Counted from the stretch's first letter, positions 1-8,983 are shown. The stretch is 64,000 nt of DNA from Candidatus Thiomargarita nelsonii (GCA_000785145.2 JSZA02000024.1:1-64000); one strand, 5' to 3'. Notes: generated by a model from the letters alone, not told the origin. Translations and numbers: made by a program.

Positions 1-522
1 GGGGAAGGAAAGGATGATCCGGAAAATTGTCGTATTGAATATGTTATAGATGTGCAGTATAGCAAAATTTTACTTTACGACAAGACATTAGAAGAAATCA
101 AACAGATGGAACTCTGGGAATATGTTGCATTTGCTCCTATTTTAAAAGATATGGATGATAAGCAACTCAATGAAGCTTTAAGACTGTTGGAGCAATATGC
201 TGGAAATGATGAGAAAAAACGAAACCGGCTATTACTCACGCTGGCTTTTTATTTCAAGAGAAAATACAAGAGAAGTATAAACGAAGTCATTCCTAATTTT
301 GAGACTATGATAATGCAAACAGCTGAAACTGGATATTATGCTTTAACTCCTGAAGAGGCTCGTCAAGAAAGGGAGAAAGGAATGCAGGCCGGAATGCAGG
401 TCGGAAGGCAGGCCGGAATGCAGGCCGGAAAACAAGAAGGTAGGCAGGAGATATTAGCTATGTTGTCTGAAGAACAACGTGCTGAGCTAATGCGACGCTT
501 GGCTCTTGACAAGATTAACTGA
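1..522 (+). CDS. Rpn-family nuclease/transposase-like protein, C-terminal part
   Basis: The frame is open from base 1, so the gene begins before the window and only about 173 residues are seen. The visible start-like GTG at 52 is internal. The fragment has a helical region (LWEYVAFAPILKDM, then a charged helix with LLLTLAFYFKRKYKR) and ends in a low-complexity tail of alternating Gly-Met/Arg-Gln steps (GMQAGMQVGRQAGMQ) followed by a Leu/Arg-rich helix. This tail is typical of Rpn (recombination-promoting nuclease, PD-(D/E)XK-type putative transposase) and DUF4351 proteins. The catalytic N-terminus lies outside the window and activity cannot be judged. These genes are usually present in many copies in sulfur bacteria and cyanobacteria. 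Confidence 0.6.
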   Translation, partial: GEGKDDPENCRIEYVIDVQYSKILLYDKTLEEIKQMELWEYVAFAPILKDMDDKQLNEALRLLEQYAGNDEKKRNRLLLTLAFYFKRKYKRSINEVIPNFETMIMQTAETGYYALTPEEARQEREKGMQAGMQVGRQAGMQAGKQEGRQEILAMLSEEQRAELMRRLALDKIN

Positions 523-546
523 CCCGATGTTGAAAAATTTTGGCAA

Positions 547-572
547 GGAGTCCAAGATTTATCTTGGACTCC
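547..572. repeat. GGAGTCCAA palindrome, copy 1
   Basis: Perfect palindrome with arms GGAGTCCAAGAT and ATCTTGGACTCC, 25 bases after the stop codon of the preceding gene. It belongs to a dispersed family also seen near 4855, 10193, 39462, 61495 and 63618. It could fold as a transcript-end hairpin but has no strong T-run. Confidence 0.7.
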
Positions 573-580
573 AAAATATC

Positions 581-1114
581 TTAATTAGCTTGGCATCTTA
601 CCAACGCCATTAATTGTTCAATGCTTTTCAAGCCTTGTAAAGTCCCAGCGACTCGGGTATTGGTGAGCTTGGCTCCCTTGGGATGGGTGTTATCAATATT
701 GGCGAGATAGCACACATTGCCGCCGGTTTCAATTTCAATGCTTGTGTGGTTTCCAGAGTCATCGCTAATCGTTAAGCTGACATCGCTTTCTTTAAAACGC
801 GCTTTTTTGCCCTCTTGTACCATGCCATAATCCCAGCAAAAAAACCACAGGGATTTCATCATATCTAAATTATTGACAATCATTTCTTCTGTTTTATAGC
901 CACTGGTATCGCCTATGCCGGCATCTTTTCCAAGGCGTATATAAGGAAAAGCATCCTGTTTACCCAGTTCACCAAAATAGATTAATCCACGTTTATCGTC
1001 TTTGGATTCATAAACGGCGGCTAAGTCAAAATCAGCAGCGGTTGTCCACTTTAGGGATGCTGTCAGTTGTTTTACGTCAAGAACGCCTTCTTGAACTTGA
1101 TATTTTAGTTGCAT
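581..1114 (-). CDS. TerD/TerA-like stress-domain protein
   Basis: A protein of 177 residues. I chose the ATG at 1114 because GAGGA lies 7 bases upstream; the longer open frame to 1291 only reads through an inverted repeat. The segment LKWTTAADFDLAAVYESKDD, the later IYFGELG, FPYIRLGKDAG, LWFFCWDYG and VSLTISDDSG follow the pattern of the TerD/TerA beta-sandwich superfamily (calcium-binding domains of tellurite-resistance and stress operons). No signal peptide is visible. It is the last gene of a minus-strand set with a single-TM protein and a membrane GTPase, which suggests a membrane-associated stress or conflict module. The exact role is unknown; the domain call is by eye. Confidence 0.6.
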   Translation of the reverse strand: MQLKYQVQEGVLDVKQLTASLKWTTAADFDLAAVYESKDDKRGLIYFGELGKQDAFPYIRLGKDAGIGDTSGYKTEEMIVNNLDMMKSLWFFCWDYGMVQEGKKARFKESDVSLTISDDSGNHTSIEIETGGNVCYLANIDNTHPKGAKLTNTRVAGTLQGLKSIEQLMALVRCQAN

Positions 1115-1152
1115 GGTTTTCCTCATTTTATTTTTGTCGTTTGTTTTATTTT

Positions 1153-1280
1153 TCTCGTTCCCACGCTCTGCGTGGGAATGCATGAATCGACGCTCCGCGT
1201 CGAGTGAAATTGAGCGTTTTATCGTTGCAGGACGCGGAGCGTCCTTGAAGGCATTCCCACGCAGAGCGTGGGAACGAGAA
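1153..1280. repeat. CGTTCCCACGC inverted-repeat element
   Basis: A 128-bp element. Outer arms are CTCGTTCCCACGCTCTGCGT and its complement at the other end; inner arms are GACGCTCCGCGTC and GACGCGGAGCGTC. It separates the TerD-like gene from the 464-residue gene and overlaps the stop codon of the latter (1285-1287 lies just outside). Related copies occur at 28457, 30285 and 49453. No transposase is encoded, so it is MITE-like or a REP/BIME-like element. Confidence 0.8.
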
Positions 1281-1284
1281 AATC

Positions 1285-2679
1285 TTAACATCCCAATTGC
1301 CTTTTAAGTTTGTTCCTTAATTCTAAGAAAGCCTTTGCCTGCTTTTTCTTTTCCTCAGTATTCAGTCTTTCACATTGTCGTTGTGTCGGGTACTCTTTAT
1401 CAGGAACAATACACAATTTTTCGAGCCTATTTTCCTGATCATAAAGTGCATTTACCGTTTTTTCATCACTCAACTGACACAAGGCATCAAATACCTTGAC
1501 ATGCTTACCATCGTCTATCAATTTGTTAGATCGTCCATCCTCAACAACGCTTTTCAAGAATTTAGCCCTTGCCACATCATTGTTTCTAAAGAAAGGCAGT
1601 TTATTTTCATCTTGGAGCGTTGTCTTTTCCGGCATCTCTGGAAATTTATTGCTCACTTGATAAACAAAAGATAAAACCGGATATTCCTCGCTATTCGGCG
1701 GCGTGTCAAAACTAACCTGCGTCGCTACGTTTTTAAAATCCAAAAACACCTGTCTCAATTTTCTTTGTTGAGCGATAATTTGATTAAAGTCGGATTTATC
1801 AAAGTCCGCAAGTTCTCCCAAATAAGCTTGGGGTGATCCTTGACTGTTATCCACAAAGCTCAGTAAAAACGACCAAACATCTTTTGTGTCTAAGTCGCTT
1901 AAAACTTGCTCAATCTTTTCTGGATCACTTTCAGGCAACGCCAGCGCATTACCACACCAATTAAACTTTTCACAGAGGGAGCGCTCTAGCTTGCGATATG
2001 GCTCCTCTTCTGTCGTCGAGGCTTCATCTTGTTTATGTTCTAAGCTCTTATTGCCAGTTTCTGATGTAGCAGCCTCAGCATCTGGTGTTTTCTGAGGATT
2101 CTTATCTTTTAGATTAGAAGACTCAGTCTCCGAATGATTTTGCCTTGGCGCAGATTCTTCGGACATTTGTATGATAGCCCAGATAGCTAACACCAACAAA
2201 ATCCCAACAACAAGCCCAGCTACCCATTTTAACTGACCAGAGCTAGGTTTTTTAGGCACTGCCACCTTTTTATCTTGCTCAGGTACAAACTCACCAAACC
2301 ACTTTTCCCATTCACCCAATTCTCGACGCTTAACCAAAATAGCTTGACCATCCCTATCCCAATTAATCTCCGTCACAAGCGTCGCCAAATCCGCCAACCG
2401 TTGTTCAAGTTGAGTGACAATTTGCTGACGCTGAGTCTCAGAGAGCTTTTTAACATCAACGCCGACTAACACTAATATCTCGTTACCCGTGCGCCCAGAT
2501 ACCGATTGCGCCGTTTTGACACTCACCGCCAGATAATCATCACCTTGCGGGTTTCTACGGGCTGCCGCAACAATTTTTTTAATCTCACTATCTGAAAGGC
2601 TGCAATCCTGTGCGGCAATAAAGCGATGATTCCACTTGCCTGCGCGGGGCGTTTCTGCTATTAATTGTGGTTTATTCAT
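1285..2679 (-). CDS. Single-TM hypothetical protein of the GTPase/TerD operon
   Basis: A 464-residue protein I do not recognise. The first ~145 residues form a mixed alpha/beta cytoplasmic domain (NEILVLVGVDVKKLS, INWDRDGQAILVKRREL). A clear membrane helix follows at about residues 151-172 (KWVAGLVVGILLVLAIWAII), then an acidic, Ser/Thr-rich linker (about 173-225) and a soluble C-terminal half rich in helices. AAGAG lies upstream of the ATG. It sits 38 bases downstream of the GTPase gene and is probably cotranscribed. Part of its 3' half (about residues 365-405) is duplicated as a decayed fragment at 8984-9112. Topology suggests one cytoplasmic domain and one periplasmic domain. Confidence 0.65.
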   Translation of the reverse strand: MNKPQLIAETPRAGKWNHRFIAAQDCSLSDSEIKKIVAAARRNPQGDDYLAVSVKTAQSVSGRTGNEILVLVGVDVKKLSETQRQQIVTQLEQRLADLATLVTEINWDRDGQAILVKRRELGEWEKWFGEFVPEQDKKVAVPKKPSSGQLKWVAGLVVGILLVLAIWAIIQMSEESAPRQNHSETESSNLKDKNPQKTPDAEAATSETGNKSLEHKQDEASTTEEEPYRKLERSLCEKFNWCGNALALPESDPEKIEQVLSDLDTKDVWSFLLSFVDNSQGSPQAYLGELADFDKSDFNQIIAQQRKLRQVFLDFKNVATQVSFDTPPNSEEYPVLSFVYQVSNKFPEMPEKTTLQDENKLPFFRNNDVARAKFLKSVVEDGRSNKLIDDGKHVKVFDALCQLSDEKTVNALYDQENRLEKLCIVPDKEYPTQRQCERLNTEEKKKQAKAFLELRNKLKRQLGC

Positions 2680-2717
2680 GATCTCTTATCTTACTCTATT
2701 AAATCCGTTGTACTAGA

Positions 2718-4838
2718 TCATTTCTGATCATGCCATGCCAATAAATTGGGTGCTTTGGGATAGCCTTTAATTTGAATAAAGGCTTTAGCCATTGTTTTTC
2801 CCTCACTTTTAAGCCTTAGCGTATAACCCTTGGCTAAATCAGATATTCGCTTTTTTACTGTCCCCTTACCATTGTCATCATCACCAAGCCAATCATCCTC
2901 AATCACCGTGATCTCAACCGTTTTTCTATCAGAAGCTTTAGCACTAAAACCTCGACTGGTGCCGATGTCCGTTGATTGGTTCAACTGTGATTTAACGTAA
3001 TTTTTAGAAATAACATTCTTCCCATTTAAAGAGACGCGAATCTGGTTATGATCTCCAACCGCCTCATAAGTTTGCCAAGTAATCCGCACAAATAGTTTCA
3101 GATTGGGGATCGTAGCCGTTTGTGCAGTCTTATCTAAATAAGTCTTGTACTCAGAAACCTCTTTTTTCATTGTTTGTAAAGGCGCATCATCCAGATACCT
3201 CTCCGTATGTTCTCGATCCATGTATTTCATAATATCACCGTACAAATCTTGATCTTGCCTTTCCGCGACTTGATGTTGCAAAGCCTTGATTATGTAGTAT
3301 TCTTCGCGGCCGGGGGCTTGTTGTAATTCAGGTGGAAACTGGGCATATTTCTTCAAAATTTCATCTGCCTCCCTTAAACGATCATCCTTAAACGCACGCT
3401 TAACCTGTTCTTCTATTCTATGAACAACGACGCTCTTAAATTCTGCCTTTAACTTCTCCAGACGCTCATCAGATTGGCGACTCTGCAAGGCTTGGGCTGC
3501 CGCTATAAAATTTTTGCGCCGCATTTTGTCATTGTAGCCAGCCATAAAGCGTTCCCAGTCTCGTTGACTGGCAAGCTCTGCTAAATGTCTTAAAACAGTG
3601 TCCTCCAATGCTACCCGTTCTTGACGCATTTTATCCGTTTCAGCGTTCTGATGTACTGGCAGTTTGCGTAACTCCTCTAACAGTTCGTTAAGTGTATCGC
3701 TCTTTTGCCAATTTTCTTTCACACTACCGGCTATTTGACGGAAAGCCTCTTCATTTTCATGATTCCACGAATCCATTGTGATTTTAGCCACCAAGCACAG
3801 GGCCAATACAACAGCCGCCACTGTCCCCGCCCAGTAGAAAAATGCTCTTTTTTTACATTGCCCCAAGACGCTTTTAACCTGTTTAGCTTGCGCTGAATTG
3901 GGGGGAAAACGGTTTAATAATGCTTTGCCATCTTGCTGACATTGTTTAACATTTTTAATGCTATTATTCTGATAATCCCGCAAATCAATCGCATCGCGCC
4001 GTTGGGCTAACCATAAAAAAGCATCCTCTAAGCCAAACGCATTCAAAGGCTGAACTTGTTTAGGCCGTTCAACCACATCACCATTTTCAAGTCGCACAAA
4101 TTCGCCCGCACCCAAGGCACTGACCGGAAACGCTTTAAAATTGTCCTCACTCACAGAATGATGTAACACATCATTGAGTCCTTTATGTGGCGACTCAGAT
4201 TTGAAAAAATCTTCTAGCTTGCCTTGTTCAATATCAGGATGAGCCGAGTCGATGTCACTGTATCTGTCCCATTTATTGACCAATAATACGACTGGCGTAT
4301 CCAGTGCCGCGCCCTCTTGTTTTTCGCCACGCAACAAGCTGAAGGTTTGTCGCAAATCATGTAAATCCTGATGGGTTTGCGCGTCTCGCGTTTTTTGATG
4401 CCCGGACAGATGCCCTAATTGATCCCGATAGGGGGCCTCTCCAAGGACTAAAATGCCATCCATCTCGGCGAATTTTTGTCGCAAGGATTTCGCCAGTTCA
4501 CTGTCACTAATATTAGGGTTCACTAATTCGCCGGAATAATCGACTAATTCAATGCGAAAGGTTTGATGATCTGCCCCGGTAAAATCATATTCAAAAGTAA
4601 AATGCTCTTCACCAGTGGGATTGGGCTCGGGTACTTCGCGCCGAGACAGACTCTCAACGGCTTTTTTGATCCATTCTTGACTATGAGCGTCTTGTTTTGA
4701 GCCGGGTAGCCAGGTGCAGCTATAACCCAAGGCATGGGGATAGCGTGGCATGGCTAATGCCGCCAGCAGACAGGTTTTTCCTGAAGCCGATAGCCCGTAT
4801 AAAGCGAAACGGTAAACTTTTGTTGGTTTTTTGTTCAT
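2718..4838 (-). CDS. Membrane-anchored P-loop GTPase with C2-like C-terminal domain
   Basis: About 706 residues from the ATG at 4838, which has AGGA upstream; a longer frame to 4892 reads into a repeat. Visible GTPase motifs: P-loop GLSASGKT at about 15-22, G3-like VDYSGE near 99-104, G4 NKWD near 188-191 and G5-like SAL near 240-242. A membrane helix lies at about 332-354 (FFYWAGTVAAVVLALCLVAK), followed by a long charged helical region. The last ~120 residues (LKLFVRITW, QIRVSLNGK, VEITVIEDDWLGDDDNGKG) look like a C2-type beta-sandwich. GTP binding is well supported. The combination with a single-TM partner and a TerD-like protein suggests a membrane stress, trafficking or conflict device; that role is inference. 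Confidence 0.7.
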   Translation of the reverse strand: MNKKPTKVYRFALYGLSASGKTCLLAALAMPRYPHALGYSCTWLPGSKQDAHSQEWIKKAVESLSRREVPEPNPTGEEHFTFEYDFTGADHQTFRIELVDYSGELVNPNISDSELAKSLRQKFAEMDGILVLGEAPYRDQLGHLSGHQKTRDAQTHQDLHDLRQTFSLLRGEKQEGAALDTPVVLLVNKWDRYSDIDSAHPDIEQGKLEDFFKSESPHKGLNDVLHHSVSEDNFKAFPVSALGAGEFVRLENGDVVERPKQVQPLNAFGLEDAFLWLAQRRDAIDLRDYQNNSIKNVKQCQQDGKALLNRFPPNSAQAKQVKSVLGQCKKRAFFYWAGTVAAVVLALCLVAKITMDSWNHENEEAFRQIAGSVKENWQKSDTLNELLEELRKLPVHQNAETDKMRQERVALEDTVLRHLAELASQRDWERFMAGYNDKMRRKNFIAAAQALQSRQSDERLEKLKAEFKSVVVHRIEEQVKRAFKDDRLREADEILKKYAQFPPELQQAPGREEYYIIKALQHQVAERQDQDLYGDIMKYMDREHTERYLDDAPLQTMKKEVSEYKTYLDKTAQTATIPNLKLFVRITWQTYEAVGDHNQIRVSLNGKNVISKNYVKSQLNQSTDIGTSRGFSAKASDRKTVEITVIEDDWLGDDDNGKGTVKKRISDLAKGYTLRLKSEGKTMAKAFIQIKGYPKAPNLLAWHDQK

Positions 4839-4854
4839 TTTTTTTTTCCTAATT

Positions 4855-4876
4855 TCCAAAATAAATTTTGGACTCC
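4855..4876. repeat. GGAGTCCAA palindrome, partial copy
   Basis: Contains CCAAAATAAATTTTGGACTCC, the same core as the complete copy at 10193. It lies between the broken gene and the GTPase gene and overlaps the upstream edge of the GTPase leader. Confidence 0.55.
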
Positions 4877-6643
4877 TAAATACTTGAAGCATTCATCAAC
4901 CACCATGCAGAAGTATTTTTTTGCCAAGCCTTAAATTCATCACCCACGACATCCGTCACACCCGTCGCACTCGTGATTTTAAAAAACAGACAAACACCTG
5001 AAGTGAGCTTTTTGTGATCGACTTGCACCAAGACTTTGGCATCTTTTCGCATGCATAAATAATCGGGCATCCCACTTTTTATTGATGCGTTTGAGAGTTG
5101 TCCGATTCACATTCATTTTCTTAAATAAAAATTGCAGCGTGGGCGTGATGTTAAAAGTAGATAAATTTTCACGTAGCTTGCTGCTTGATAATCTTTGCAT
5201 CTTAGAAAAAATTTCCTTTTTTGCAAAAGACACTAAAAGCGTTTCGGAGGCATTTTTTGCCACTGCTTTGCCGGCATTTTGTTTAAGACGCTTTTTAGCC
5301 CGTTGTTTGAGCGCACTTTTAGCCACTTTTTTCGCGCCGAGCTTGACAGTTGATGTGACAAGCGCACCCGCGCCCAGTGTTACCGCAGTGAAGGCGATAT
5401 CAGCCATGTCAGCGACAGCCCAAAAAGCCTCTCCACCCGATATTTCACGTCCTTGCACAACTTTTTTAAAGGTATGAATCATACTACTGTCACCATTGAC
5501 TAATTCGTAGTATAATTCGGCATCACTGGCTTTATCCCAATCTTCTAACTGAGCTGAAGAACCTAGACGACTAAAAATCACTTGTTTGAGATCGTCTGAT
5601 AAATCACGCTGCATCAATTTGACAAACAGGGGCTCTTTACCAAAATAGAGTAATGAAACCAGCGTATTAGCATCATTCTCTCAAATAGCTTCAATAATTA
5701 AAGGCTGTAAGGGAACCGGATAAGCGTCATCACCAAATAGCACCGCAGCGGGCGTTAAATTGTTGACTTGCTCTAGGGACAAAAACCATTGCCATTGTTC
5801 TAAAAGCCTTTCGCCTTGGGGCAAGGCTAATAATTCCCACAAATGCGGATCACTTAAATAGAGTTCAAAGGGTAGTTGAGTTGTGACATGGAGAAATTTA
5901 GGCCATAAATCATTGCGGAATGCGTAGCGAAAATGACTATCATCAATCATTTTGGCGCGAATGTCCGCGCCTTGCTCAAATAAAAGATTAATCACTGAAC
6001 TTAATTTGTCTTAGGATTGAACGTCCAAAACTTCGGAGAGCCAGCGATCATATTCTAGTGCGCCCGCATTATTTCGCGGAAAAATGAAAAGGGCTTGACT
6101 GCCAATTAAGCCACGCTTAATCAGTCGGCATACTAATGATCTATGAATTTATAATGCGTTGGCGAGAGCAGCGGCATCTTCGGGGGCAGCGTGTTGGACG
6201 AACAACCCTGTGATGATATCGTAACAGTCATCATTTTGGAAAAGTTGAGCCAAACGCTCAGGATTATTGGCAGCGGCTAAAAGTGAGGCGGTTTCAGGAT
6301 GAGATTCAAACAAGGGCATTAATTGAGAATAATGGCCTAAATTTTTGAGTAAATAGATTTGTTTTTCTACCCGATGTATTGTAAACCAGTCCTTGTTGAG
6401 CGCAACAACGGCGTGTGCAGCGTTGGACTCCCAACCGGCTTTAATTAATTCAGATTCTAAACCATTTTTTTGATTATTTTCTGTCAGTGGCGTATTATCT
6501 TTATCTTTATCTTTATCTTTATCTTTATCTAATTCAATTCTACTGTTTTTTTGGTCGTTTTGAAGAGCACTTGATTGGATGACGACAAACAAACCAATCG
6601 CAATCAGCGCCGCTATGCCAAAAAATTTGAGTGATGTTAACAT
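4876..6643 (-). pseudogene. Membrane-anchored ankyrin-like protein gene, broken by three stops and a frameshift
   Basis: One reading frame from the ATG at 6643 (strong AGGAG upstream) stays protein-like across in-frame stops TAA at 6149-6151, TAA at 6011-6013 and TGA at 5681-5683. It then shifts frame near 5075, in a run of A on the coding strand, and ends at 4876. Read through, it encodes about 585 residues: an N-terminal membrane helix (FFGIAALIAIGLFVVIQ), an Asp-Lys repeat, helical repeats with an ankyrin-like step (INLLFEQGADIRAK), a hydrophobic stretch (VADMADIAFTAVTLGAGALV) and a Lys/Arg-rich segment. It would be the first gene of the GTPase/TerD operon. Different stop types argue for decay rather than recoding. 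The first 164 codons could still be translated. Confidence 0.7.
6495..6530. repeat. Hexanucleotide tandem repeat (TTATCT)x6
   Basis: Six perfect copies of TTATCT on the plus strand. On the coding (minus) strand they encode alternating Asp-Lys just after the N-terminal membrane helix of the broken gene. Copy-number change by slippage would keep the reading frame. Confidence 0.9.
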
Positions 6644-6778
6644 TGCTATCTCCTCTGTTTATATGTAATCGATCTGCTACGACGAATAAAAGCAAAATTT
6701 ATGCCAAGAGTGAAAATAAGGGGGGAGAGGAAATGTGAGCATCGAGTATGAGTCATCCCATTAAATTAGAGCAAAATT

Positions 6779-8539
6779 ATGACTAAAACCCCAGCAAATT
6801 GGGTAATCAAACCCTTAGTAGCCGAAGAAGTTTATACGGATCGTCAAGAATATTTAGACTATCTATACCATGCGGCTCTGAAAGCGAAAACTCGTCGTAC
6901 CGGTTCGACGGTACTGTTAGGACAGCGGCGTATGGGTAAAACGGAAATTTTTAAGCGAGTAGTCAATCGACTGTTTTTTGAGCAAGAGCATGAAGATCCA
7001 AAAGCGGTTGTACCGGTATATTATACTTTTCCGGATACTTTTGAAAATCGCTGGGATTTTTCCATTAAATATGTGGAAAATTTTCTCCGTTGGTATGTGG
7101 CGTTTCGTTTACGTCAACCTGAAATTTTGCAAGAAACTTTTGCGAGTGACGAGTTGCTAAGAATGATTCGTGAACCAATGACCAAGGGAGTTAAAATGGG
7201 CTTCAAATTTTTAACTCACCTTCAGAAACGGAAGATTACCATCCCAGAACAAGAGGCATTGTCTCTACCGCGTCGAGTGTCGGATTATGATGACAGCACT
7301 ATAGTCATGTTCATCGATGAATTTCAAAATACCCGCCTACCTCAATATAAATTTGATGTAGTTGGCTATATGCAAGAAGCGGTGGAATCACCGACTTGTC
7401 CTCATTTTGTCACCGGTTCTAGTATGAGTATTTTAGCGCGAGAAATTTTGGGACGGGGTTCACTGTTTGGACGCTTTGAAAGTGAGCCGATTGAAGCGTT
7501 AACCGGTTATTGGGGCACGGAATTAGTACGTAAGGTGGCGAGCTACTATGACAGCCAGGTAGCAGAACCAATGGCACCCGTGATTGCGGCACGTTGTGGT
7601 GGTAATCCATTTTACATTACCGCATTAATTAAACAAGCGGCGAAACTGAATCAAGCCATTGCTTCAGAAGAAATACTCAATCAAATTTTAGCCGTTGATT
7701 TGTCTTCAGGCTTTATCTGGAGTGAACTTAATGATCAAGTGAGTCGTTGGATAGATCGAATTAATGACTATGGCATCACTAAATGGATTTTGTATCTTTC
7801 CGCCATTCAAGAAGATGAGAAAATTGATTTAACCCAAATTCAACAAGCATTATTAGAACAGGATAATCAAGACATATCGCTGGAGAAAATTCGTGAGGTG
7901 TTGATCAAATTGTCGCGTGGCGATTTGCTGGATTATTTGGAGTTAGGCGGTTGGTTTAGGAAAGTTAAAGACCCTATTTTATTAGAATTTTTACGCATTT
8001 GGGGACGTATTGAAGTACTCGGACAACCGGAAAGTACGGTTAAAGACGATCTGCAAGCTCAATATCAAAAACTCCAGCGACAAATTCGAGATTTAAAAGG
8101 TTATTTAGCCGAAGTTTATATGGCTCAAATTCTCCAGAATGCTCAACAACAGCGACTACCCGGACATTATTTTCATTTGGCTCAGGATATTGAAGTGCCA
8201 AGCTTTAACTATGTACGGTTAAGAGAACGTTTAGGACCCGGTGTGGAGACAGAAATTGACCTTCATGCCGGTGCCGGGATTGAACAATGGGTGGCAGAAA
8301 GTAAATGGCGTTCACAGCGTAAAGTGAGTCCCACAGAAATTCACCAGTTTTTAGAAAAGGCTCAACTCGTGAAATTAGATCGGAATGCGGAAATTATGCG
8401 ATTATGGTTTTTCAGTTACGAAGGTTTTAGTCCCAAAGCATTAGAGTTAATGTCAGAACATGGTATTTGGTGGTCAACTCACGCCGATTTAAATGGCTTA
8501 TTAGATTATGTGAAATTACGACGGTTGCCGGCACTTTGA
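6779..8539 (+). CDS. ATPase (archaeal-ATPase/STAND-like) fused to PD-(D/E)XK nuclease domain
   Basis: 586 residues. The P-loop GQRRMGKT is at 48-55 and a Walker B with acidic residues (VMFIDEFQN) near 180-188; FVTGSS (sensor-like) follows. The middle is a helical and winged-helix region. Near the C-terminus, TEIDLHAG followed by WVAESKW gives the D...ExK pattern of PD-(D/E)XK nucleases, and the next strand (RLWFFSYEGFSPKALELM) matches restriction-endonuclease-like folds. This ATPase-plus-nuclease layout is known in archaeal-ATPase/DUF234-type proteins. It stands alone, divergent from the GTPase operon. The ribosome site is weak. A role in DNA processing or defence is inferred; nuclease activity is untested. 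Confidence 0.7.
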   Translation: MTKTPANWVIKPLVAEEVYTDRQEYLDYLYHAALKAKTRRTGSTVLLGQRRMGKTEIFKRVVNRLFFEQEHEDPKAVVPVYYTFPDTFENRWDFSIKYVENFLRWYVAFRLRQPEILQETFASDELLRMIREPMTKGVKMGFKFLTHLQKRKITIPEQEALSLPRRVSDYDDSTIVMFIDEFQNTRLPQYKFDVVGYMQEAVESPTCPHFVTGSSMSILAREILGRGSLFGRFESEPIEALTGYWGTELVRKVASYYDSQVAEPMAPVIAARCGGNPFYITALIKQAAKLNQAIASEEILNQILAVDLSSGFIWSELNDQVSRWIDRINDYGITKWILYLSAIQEDEKIDLTQIQQALLEQDNQDISLEKIREVLIKLSRGDLLDYLELGGWFRKVKDPILLEFLRIWGRIEVLGQPESTVKDDLQAQYQKLQRQIRDLKGYLAEVYMAQILQNAQQQRLPGHYFHLAQDIEVPSFNYVRLRERLGPGVETEIDLHAGAGIEQWVAESKWRSQRKVSPTEIHQFLEKAQLVKLDRNAEIMRLWFFSYEGFSPKALELMSEHGIWWSTHADLNGLLDYVKLRRLPAL

Positions 8540-8547
8540 TTTTTGGT

Positions 8548-8626
8548 AGCAAGCGTAGGGTGCGTCCTGGGCACAAATAAACGTTCCACCTTATAACCGG
8601 TGCGTAGGACGCACCCTACTCTTGCT
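8548..8626. repeat. 79-bp inverted-repeat element, copy 1
   Basis: Terminal arms GTAGGGTGCGTCCT and AGGACGCACCCTAC, extended by AGCAAG and CTTGCT at the ends. It differs from the copy at 8885-8963 at a single base. It sits 8 bases after the stop codon of the ATPase-nuclease gene. Confidence 0.9.
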
Positions 8627-8672
8627 AGCGTAGCGAATGTCGTTAAATTTTATTAACAAAGAAACCGTTTAA

Positions 8673-8933
8673 ATGAAAGAAACAGAAGAATTCAAGAAAG
8701 AATTGATTAATTATATGGAGGAAGAAAATGCGGTATCATTAGAACATTCTCGTGTTGCTGCTGCTCGTTGCATTAGGTTAATAGAATTAAATCCAAAGTT
8801 AAATCAGTTGCTTGAATATAAACAGAATTATGAAGTGATGGGATTAGGCACTATTATTTTGGCATTATATGATGATGAAGTTGGAGCAAGAGTAGGGTGC
8901 GTCCTGGGCACAAATAAACGTTCCACCTTATAA
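8673..8933 (+). CDS. Small hypothetical protein with C-terminus replaced by a repeat
   Basis: 86 residues. The first ~73 form a helical, acidic/basic small protein (MKETEEFKKELINYMEEENA, AAARCIRLIELNPKLNQLLEY). The last ~13 (VGCVLGTNKRSTL) are translated from the 79-bp inverted repeat beginning at 8885, so the original C-terminus is lost. I do not recognise the family. The ribosome site is poor. It may be a remnant. Confidence 0.45.
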   Translation: MKETEEFKKELINYMEEENAVSLEHSRVAAARCIRLIELNPKLNQLLEYKQNYEVMGLGTIILALYDDEVGARVGCVLGTNKRSTL

Positions 8934-8963
8934 CCGGTGCGTAGGACGCACCCTACTCTTGCT
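8885..8963. repeat. 79-bp inverted-repeat element, copy 2
   Basis: Nearly identical to copy 1 at 8548-8626. It is inserted in the 3' part of the small gene beginning at 8673 and supplies its stop codon. Confidence 0.9.
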
Positions 8964-8983
8964 CATTTTTCCTGCTCATCATC

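Noticed and set aside
1113..1307. Open frame through the inverted repeat at 1153-1280
   Set aside because: It is created by the palindrome, has no ribosome site and antisense overlap with real genes.
4876..6643. Programmed stop-codon read-through or recoding in the broken gene
   Set aside because: Stops are of two kinds (TAA, TAA, TGA), lie at unremarkable sequence contexts and are accompanied by a frameshift; decay is simpler.
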